DNA of 64,000 bases, from NCBI GenBank assembly GCA_014058105.1, contig JACGCM010002894.1, positions 1,116,001 through 1,180,000 on the forward strand. Reading direction: 5' to 3'. Below are positions 56,851-64,000 of this stretch, in pieces; within the stretch, counting starts at the first letter, position 1, and the number at the start of each line of letters is the position of its first letter. Below the pieces are notes generated by a model, which worked only from the letters and a program-made list of their open reading frames with translations, ran no database searches and was not told the origin of the DNA. This stretch comes from Kingdonia uniflora. Its lineage: Eukaryota > Streptophyta > Magnoliopsida > Ranunculales > Circaeasteraceae. The translations under genes and the position numbers were made by a program.

Positions 56851-59800
56851 TCAGTGTGCTAAGGAGCTGATCTCATCCGCACGCCATAGGGATTCCTCGT
56901 ACTTGTACCACCTCAAGAGACCGTCATCCGCAATTGTAAGCTGACAAAGAAGGCACAAATCGTCCTGACAAGTGAAGAACTGTTTCAACCGTAACGACTT
57001 TTCGATGATTGTCAGGTCAAGTTCGCGGAACACCTTTTTGGATGCAGGCAATGGAGGGACCTCTACCAAGAGGCAATGGGATATATTAAGAACCTCCAAC
57101 TGTTGCAGTTGCTCCAAAATAATCACCAAGGCTTCCTTATGCAACATCGAGCAACGCAAGCTTAATACCTTTAAGTTCGGGATGTGGTTCGCAATAGCAG
57201 TTGCAAATGAAACGTCACAAGGGCCCATGACCTTCAGCTGGGTGAAGTTTTTGCAACATGCACCTATCTTCTCCATGATATACCCAGGAGTTCCAATGCT
57301 AGGCATAGTCAATGATTCGAGGTTTTCCCATTTGCTGACTGCATCACAGATACGAACCTTTGTTATTCGGTTCCAAGCCGGCAATACGAGTCTTTTGAGC
57401 TGTGGGCACCTGCGAAAAAAATAAACAGTTGAGTAATTACTATTTTGCTTGTGTTAGACTGAAGACAAGTAATTAACAAAAGTTATACTCTGCCTGCATT
57501 ATAAATATAAATATAAGATGTCAAACCAAGTTGGTCCAGCTGTTCCTTCTTGTAATTCTCTAAACTTGTGAGTCTTCCTTAATGGACTCTCTTTACTTCT
57601 TATCTCTCCTTTTAACATATTTGAAAACTACTTTCAGCCTATGCAGCTACATAAGTAACCATAGCCAACCAAGGGGTGTCCCCCTTATTCCTAATAGTCT
57701 TGGTTTCTGTTAAAGTTTACGCTTCTATTTCTTTCTTTCCACTGCCTCAAAAAAGAATTTCAATGTTGATGTTCATAGGAAGTTATGGTTTTGTGTTACG
57801 TAACGGTAGTTTCTGAACCCTTTGGTGGTAATTTCCTTAGGATTTTTCTGAAAAGTTGGTTTTATCTAGTTGACAACAAAGTTATTGGTTCCATAATGAG
57901 AGAAGGCCCTCTCAAATTGTGTGCAAGTTGGACGTAGGAAACTTCTATTTTTCTATAACCATGTGTATTGGAGATTTACAGACTAATGCTACAAGAGGAT
58001 AGATTTTTAAGTCCCTATAAGCAAGGGCGAAGCCAGGACTTGAGTTCACTAAGGTCAAAAAAACAAAATGAGGGGGTTCGGGGGCATCGCCCCCGAGAAA
58101 AAAAAAAAAAAAAAAGAAGCATATAAGGGTATTTTAGTATCGTTTATATTAGAACTCATGCCAAGTTAAAAAAAAAAAAAAAAAAAAGTCTTAGAAGAGA
58201 GTCCTCAAGCTAAAAGTTAGTTTTGAATCATAAAATATAAAATGATGAAGTAGGACTTGATAATCAAAAAATGTAAAAATGAGGATGTGAGGACTTGAAC
58301 CTTGTTTAGGTAGTCAAAACCAACATACTTGTCCACTGGACCAATAGTAATTATATGATTAGAACTGAGTGGGGTAATATATATAGAAATTATGCATATA
58401 TGTATCATTTTTAGCTATCTGGTAGTAAGTGATTACTGGCAAATCCTAAGGTCATTTGAACCCACTGGTCCCCCCCTAGCTTCGCCCCTGCCTATAGGAG
58501 GTGAATCCACCATTGTTTCTCGAATGATCACTTCTTGGCTTTGGTCACTAGTCCCCTCCCGTCAGTTTATTTAAAAATAAGGCAGAAAAGAAATCACAAA
58601 GCTCATTTCGGAAGCAAGATATCCATGAAAGAAATATATCGAACCAAAAAAAGGAGCAGGTCATGACTCAATGATTGATGCAATAGACACTGTAGAGAGG
58701 GAAAAAATTACTAAATACATTACAGTAATAAAAGATTATTACTGGGTTGCTTAATGGCGTGAATAAACCCGTGGTCTCACTTGCAATTAATTTTCAGTAT
58801 CATTTTCTTCTAGGATGATAACGTTGTTCAGATCACTTACCTTCATTGCAGACTAATTGAGTTGAACTGTACTCAGGGTTTTCTTATTACCTTGGTCAAA
58901 AGTAAGTGACACAGAATTGGGGCAGAAATAATATCCAGGAATTTGCGGATTGGTTAATTTGGCTTAGCCTTATATTCATGAATCGAGGCCTGACCAAGCT
59001 TTTATCATTCCATAAACTTGCATATTTCTTAGGCTGCACCTAAATGGAATAAAGACAGAAACCAGAGGTTTCGCTGACAGTTGGAAAACAATTAGATTTT
59101 ATGGAGCTTAATTATTTATTGTCTTGACGTCAGTCGCTAGAAGGCTCTAGTGGTTGGTTTCTAACTGTTTGTGGGATGGTTTCTCCGGGAAATTAAAATT
59201 TATGTTCTGGCATGATTGATGAAGAAGGAATCGTCCATTGATTGTGATAGAATATACTTTGGGGAAGCAACGAGTATAAAATTCTAACAAGGATTAAACT
59301 CAAGGATTTAAATAAACTCTAGAACTTTATTAGTTCACTCAAAACTACTAAAAGCTTAAAGTTTAATCCAAATAACACTAAATAAAACCCTAAAACCAAA
59401 TTCCCATTTATACAAGAAAAGGCTTAGAAAACTAGAAACAATTAATTAAATAAAAGCAAACTAATTCTAATTAAAAAGGAAATCTAATAACAATAAAACT
59501 TACTAAAATAAAACTAAAGAGAAATTTTCTAGAAAAAATGAGAATTTAAAAGCGTCTCTGTGACAGTGGGTGGGGTGCGTGCGTGACATATCAAATTGTC
59601 TTCAGTCTGCAAGTTAATGAAGTTTTTTTTCGCTTGCAAATGGTTCCATCAGGACCTAGTCTATGGCATTCACGATTTTAAGGGTTGCAGCATCAGTTTA
59701 TGCAGTGCAAGGAGTCTTTTGGTGGCTTGCTCACCACAAGATGTTTGCTTACATTTCTTGTGTTTCTTACTTGAGTGTTCTTTCTTAGACTGGTTGACTC

Positions 59801-60629
59801 CATTAAAAGAGGGAGATGCAGTGCCTGAGATGCAAAGTAAAAATAATATACGGTGGTCTCTCTGCTTTCCATGATTGGGTTTATAATTTGAAAGGAAAAA
59901 AATACTAGATTTCTGTTGGGCACTGCCTCCTCAACAGATTTGAAGGTTCTTGGTATTCTGGGAATGTTGTCTTACTCGGTTTAAAGGAACATCACAAAAT
60001 CACCTTTTTGTTGTGTGGTCCGATAACTTTGTGGTCTATAAAGGGATAGCAGATTAATTTTCAGTCCGCTGTCTTTTCTTCTTTATTTTGTGGATTTCAA
60101 TGTTATCATGTGTATTCTCTTTAGGCTTCGTGAACTTTTCTCGGATTATCTTTATAAAACAAAAAAAATTAAGCAGCAAGAAAGTTATAGCATTTCTCAA
60201 ATCCAATCCTAATACTTGGATTTTATGCAACTTAAAATGCGATCACCTTTTTCCATAAGTAGTAAAATACCTTTCAGCAGCATAAATCAAGTGTTCATCC
60301 CTAAGATAAAGGTTGAAATGGAAAATCAACGAAGTGGTGCTTCCTCGGCTCAGACCCAGCGCAATTTTCAGAAGTTGCATCAATCTCTTGTCAGACGGGG
60401 CATCCACCCAAACATATGGTGGAGATGGTATCTTGATGAAATTAGATCGCAGAAGACCTAGATCAAGGGTCTTCCAAAGGATTGGATCACAACAAGCCAA
60501 GCGCCATGAGCTGCAAACTCTAGAAACGCCAGAAGTCAGCTCATAGATATCGAATGACATGAATATCTTAACCAGGATGTCAAGTTCCATGTCCTCCCAT
60601 CTCCTAATTGTTGCGTTACTGTTTTCCAT
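56851..60629 (-). CDS. F-box/LRR protein (At3g48880-like), intact
   Basis: Exon 1 is 60271-60629 and exon 2 is 56851-57409, joined across a 2,861-bp intron with GT (rc of 60269-60270) and TTTTTCGCAG. The coding length is 918 bp (305 residues). The joint keeps an Arg codon (AG/G) and gives AERCPQLKRLVLPAWNR. The F-box lies near the N-terminus, with RRWEDMELDILVKIFMSFDI and VSRVCSSWRLACCDPILWKT. The rest forms leucine-rich repeats (SLTMPSIGTPGYIMEK, LKVMGPCDVSF, LKVLSLRCSM, LEVLNISHCLLVEVPP), ending in WYKYEESLWRADEISSLAH. This matches the small plant F-box/LRR family of about 300 residues that includes At3g48880. It should act as the adaptor of an SCF ubiquitin ligase; the substrate is unknown. 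The start chosen is the ATG at 60629; upstream in-frame TTG is no plant start. CTGATTTCAG at about 60641-60650 suggests a 5'-UTR intron. Confidence 0.93.
57410..60270 (-). other. Long intron of the F-box/LRR gene
   Basis: The intron is 2.86 kb and AT-rich. It contains the hAT-type MITE 58022-58490 and A-rich stretches (59280-59560) with no coding signal. Frames inside it, such as 59596-59874, show nothing recognisable. Confidence 0.85.
58022..58490. mobile_element. hAT-type MITE, 469 bp, TSD CCTATARG, in intron
   Basis: The left end CAAGGGCGAAGCCAGGACTT and the right end, reverse complemented CAGGGGCGAAGCTAGGGGGG, match well for the first 17 bp. The flanks are CCTATAAG (58014-58021) and CCTATAGG (58491-58498), an 8-bp duplication with one change, as for hAT. 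A strong hairpin GGGGGTTCGGGGGCATCGCCCCC lies at about 58073, followed by an A run. It has no coding capacity. Confidence 0.85.
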
Positions 60630-61341
60630 ATCTGCCAACCCTGAAATCAGAAAGAAATTTTATTTTATATCAGCAAAAAGTTAAAATTAGAAAAAAGATG
60701 AGGATACTAGTAAAGACAAGCATTTCAGTTAAGGTATGTAGTGCTTGATATCATTTTGTATCCTAACAAGATGTGTGTTACTATAGTAGGGTGCAGTCAG
60801 GCTATAGTTCTGAACCTTGATTAATCAACAAGTAGTCTGGTTAATTCCTATTAAGCAACGTTTGGAAAGTATAATAGAGTCTGATGTCATATTGCACGGT
60901 ACTACAAATTATTTAACTTCTAAAATGGTTCAAGACTGTAGCTCAATAAAGTTCAACTTTTGCACCAGAAAGATGAGTTTCTGGATCATCTACAGCTTAT
61001 ACAAACAAAAGAATAAATGGACCAATAAAGAATTAGAAGAACAAAATGCAGAGGCCTATATAAAAAATATACACACAAAAAAGCTTGATAAGTAAATACA
61101 CTTGCATTATATTAATGCAACGAGAACACGCAAACTGCAATAAACACAACCAAAAGAAAGCTAACATAAGCGCAGAACCAACAAGGGAATGATTTACTAA
61201 GCCCCAAACAGGGAGGAGCCTGGGGATCATGAATTCCATTGAGAAAATCGACAAGGAAGTCCAAAAAAAGAAGATCTCAGATGGATAGTCAGTTGTGATG
61301 CCGTCCAGTAGCCTCGCCCAACAACAGGCATTGACTGGCCC

Positions 61342-61365
61342 GGGTCTGGGTCTGGGTCTGGGACT
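61342..61365 (+). repeat. Short GGTCTG tandem run
   Basis: Four near-perfect GGTCTG units, followed by GGACTG. Confidence 0.8.
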
Positions 61366-62110
61366 GTCTCAAGCACGGTGCTTGCAGGTCAGAACCCTGT
61401 TTGCCCAAACAAACAAAAAACAAAAAAATGATTCTCAACACAAAATTTTCAAATACTACCAAGTACTGACTCAACCCATTATTTAATTTTATCTCAATTA
61501 TTTGGGGTCCACAGACATAAACCCTATATCATCATTAATATGCACACCGCTGTTCCGTCTGTCATCTGCCTTAATATCTCAATAGTTCAAACCATTTCCC
61601 CCCTTCCCCTAGCCATTTTCAAACCCACTATTTCATTCCAAATTGCTCTTTCTTTTATCAACCCAATTGTCAGAATAAGCTTTCTTTTTTGAGAGATTAT
61701 AATTAGATCCCCTTGAACATCTAATCTTTAATTCCTAGGCAATTCGCTCATCCATAACTCCGGTGACCCTACAACATTCATTCTATGAACATTTTCTGGT
61801 TTCCCAAGTATCTCTTAAATAGGCAATAAGCCCCCTTTAAAGGTAATATCGTGGGAAGATGATACATAATCATGACCAAACATTGCCCCCAATCTTAGCC
61901 CCACAACGGCCATCAATGATTAGACAAAAAATGTCTACGTCCTAATAAAGGCTTTTAATTACATATCTCCTCAGAGGCATGTGTTGTTTGTGGACGCATT
62001 CTATAGATGGGAAATGATGGGAGATTTGACCATTCAGATCACCCCATATCTCGGGACTATGCACCAATGAACAACATGGTCAGCGTCCCATCCTTTCCAG
62101 CCCAACCCTC

Positions 62111-62115
<5 letters not shown>

Positions 62116-62158
<43 letters not shown>
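62116..62158 (+). repeat. (GT)n(GA)n compound microsatellite
   Basis: About 13 GT units run directly into about 8 GA units. Confidence 0.97.
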
Positions 62159-63255
62159 CATTCTGAGTCCAAAATATGGTAACCCAATAGGCCGATACCA
62201 TGACCTCATATTTGCACAATCTCGACATCTCTTATAATACCGTAGTCGAATCAGGTGCAGATTCATACCTGAGAGCTATTATGCCAGCTTACTTCAAAAT
62301 ACTCGGTTATAAACTGAAGCTGCAACTACAATAGTATAGGACCTCTAATCATATGGTACGCATTATGCCCAAAGAAGGTCATTACTGCAAATAATGACAT
62401 AGTTGGGGAAAATGATATGAATATGCACTGTTGTTTCTGCTTTTTGGTAGCATAAGCCAGACAATGGATCATTTACTTGATCATCGTGTGTTCATAACAG
62501 ATGAGTGGGAGCAATTTTGATAGCTACTCGGCGTCGCTAGAGTCTCTAAGAGAGCCTCATTACCTCCTTAACGGCAAGTGGTGAATTGTTTTTAAAGAGA
62601 CATAGGGAAAGTCATTTTGAATGTCATTCTATTAGCTATTGAATGGGTTGCCTGGAAGGAGAGAAGAGCTGAACACTTGGATAAGAAGACAAAAATCACA
62701 GATGTGGTTATTTCGACATTTATGCAATTCTATTGTAGTGTTATTCCACTCCAAAGTTAGAAATAGAGTAAGATATAAGGATCTCAATCCAAGATGGGGG
62801 ACTTTGGTCGTATCAAATACAGGATGATGTTTTTTATTTTTTACCTTCTCAGTCGGTTTATTCTTTCTTCAACCAGGTTGTTTTCCATCTCAATTTGTGT
62901 CCCCGTTACATTACTACTTAATTGTTTGTTTTCACCTCCTTGAAGAATAAAATCTGTACCCACTGTTTATCCGACAAAAAAAGTGTAAGCAATGGAACGA
63001 ACATTGATATGACTTCGCAACACATAACAAAAAATATACAATAATATATATATTCGTATACACGAACGAAGGGGCAAGGGGTTTCATGGGAGGAAAAAAA
63101 GGTACTAGCATTCCACTGCCGGTGTTCAATGTTCAGTGGTCTGTTACAGGTTAAAGCCAAATATGGTGAGTGGTGCTACTGCTGGTTGAAGTTTAGAATG
63201 GCGAATGAAAGAAGTTGAAAGGAGAGTGACCAGAGTTGGTTTTCAGGGAAGACGA

Positions 63256-63270
63256 GAATTTATATTTAAC
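63256..63270 (-). promoter_or_regulatory. TATA-like box, possible F-box/LRR promoter
   Basis: The minus strand reads GTTAAATATAAATTC, followed about 30 bp on by a CT-rich stretch (CTCTGGTCACTCTCC), a plausible plant transcription start. Linking it to the gene at 60629 needs a 5'-UTR intron of about 2.5 kb, which is inference. Confidence 0.25.
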
Positions 63271-64000
63271 TTCAATTGTAAATAAAGTCGTGTACGAAGA
63301 ATAGCTACCTAAAAGGATCTAACTATGGGTTTCCCCCCTTAATAATCTACTAATTTTAATTGAAGAGCACTAGCATAAATTGATCGCAATGGTCTGTGGG
63401 ACTCAACAGTCTGAACTTTTCTGGGTTCAAAGCATGCCTTAGAAAAAGGCTCAATTCCTTGTTCGTTTGCCGTTGTGGCAGTTGTGGAAGAAGACTAAAT
63501 CTTCAGGCTTATTACAATCCAATAAAGTAGAATATTTAGCAGATTCACTAGCAAAACTAAAATCAGCAAATAAGAGCAATGATAACAAGGTAGAATTTAC
63601 TAGCTGGATAACCAAGAAGAGAAACAGGACACCCCTGCTAAGCCTGACGTCTTAGGCTACTGAATTCGAAACTGGAGTAATGAACTATAAGACAAATACA
63701 GCATACTATGGTAGAAATTTCCAAAGATAGCATATACGTCAAGACAAGGAAAATCGGTTAATCAAGTTGTAAGTAGAAGAAAACAACTTATGAGATGTGT
63801 ATTTGATAAGAGAACGACTTACATATATGTCTTACAAAAGTCAGCTTTGAAAGTTGGTTGAGTAGGTTTGTGCTAATCCACAATATGGTTACAAAATTTG
63901 TCCACCTCCACTTACTCAGTTACTTGCATGCCTGCAGAAATCATTATAAAATTTGAATTCTTAAGATATCATTCTGTAATTGAAAATTCTAACACTAATG
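63271..64000. other. Right edge, no supported gene
   Basis: The frame 63467-63655 (62 residues, Lys-rich) shows no known domain and no flanking gene structure. I see nothing else. Confidence 0.4.

Larger units (their letters stand above)
60641..63230 (-). other. Probable 5'-UTR intron / upstream region of the F-box/LRR gene
   Basis: No protein gene is recognised. It contains the GGTCTG hexamer run (61342-61365), the TG/AG microsatellite (62116-62158) and AT-rich sequence. If the acceptor at about 60641 is used, a leader exon should lie upstream in this stretch or just beyond 63100. Confidence 0.35.

Noticed and set aside
62007..62266. Frames with Cys-Val or Thr-His repeats
   Set aside because: Translation of the GT/GA microsatellite.
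63467..63655. 62-codon Lys-rich frame as a small gene
   Set aside because: No domain, no splice or promoter context, and an amino-acid mix as expected from AT-rich sequence.

Overview
This is a nuclear segment of a flowering plant, most likely a eudicot. It is AT-rich, its genes are split by introns, and most of it consists of plant transposable elements: MULE, CACTA, hAT, PIF/Harbinger, Ty1/copia, L1-type LINE, a tRNA-derived SINE and a Helitron-like end. The host genes recognised are plant families: a CLE peptide, F-box/LRR, F-box/DUF295 and 4-coumarate:CoA ligase. I cannot name the species. Only two genes look intact. One is a 79-residue CLE peptide precursor (19914-20153, +). The other is a two-exon F-box/LRR gene (coding exons 60271-60629 and 56851-57409, -) whose 2.86-kb intron carries a hAT-type MITE.

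Layout. 1-3.2 kb holds broken minus-strand coding remnants and an LTR-like stretch. 4.0-12.0 kb is a MULE with matching terminal inverted repeats, a dead MuDR-type transposase on + and a degraded DUF1985/Ulp1-locus-like gene on -. 12.0-18.8 kb has a Helitron-like 5' end, a GC-richer solo LTR with a perfect 5-bp target duplication, and two diverged copies of an unidentified repeat, one of which resembles the unoccupied insertion site of that solo LTR. The CLE gene is at 19.9 kb.

21.8-56.5 kb is best read as an old tandem duplication of an F-box/DUF295 gene with its 3' flank, since taken apart by insertions. Copy 1 (21.83-22.14 plus 33.10-33.82 kb) is split by a solo LTR (TSD GTTGG). That LTR contains a copia element (TSD YCTTC), which contains a CACTA element (TSD TTT). 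A SINE sits separately in the outer LTR. The 3' flank of copy 1 carries a hAT-type MITE, followed by a Pack-MULE holding a 4CL gene fragment. Copy 2 (37.08-37.99 plus 41.66-41.95 kb) is split by an LTR element, which contains a complete 2.5-kb non-autonomous LTR retrotransposon (TSD CAATA). Its 3' flank carries a PIF/Harbinger element (TSD TAA), a full-length LINE (TSD ATGCATACAA) and a copia element with short LTRs (TSD AAGAA).

The element genes are all broken by stops, frameshifts or deletions, so nothing here looks autonomously mobile. The strongest evidence throughout is matching target-site duplications, and paralogous copies that show the sequence before insertion. I found no CRISPR array, operon or other prokaryotic feature.
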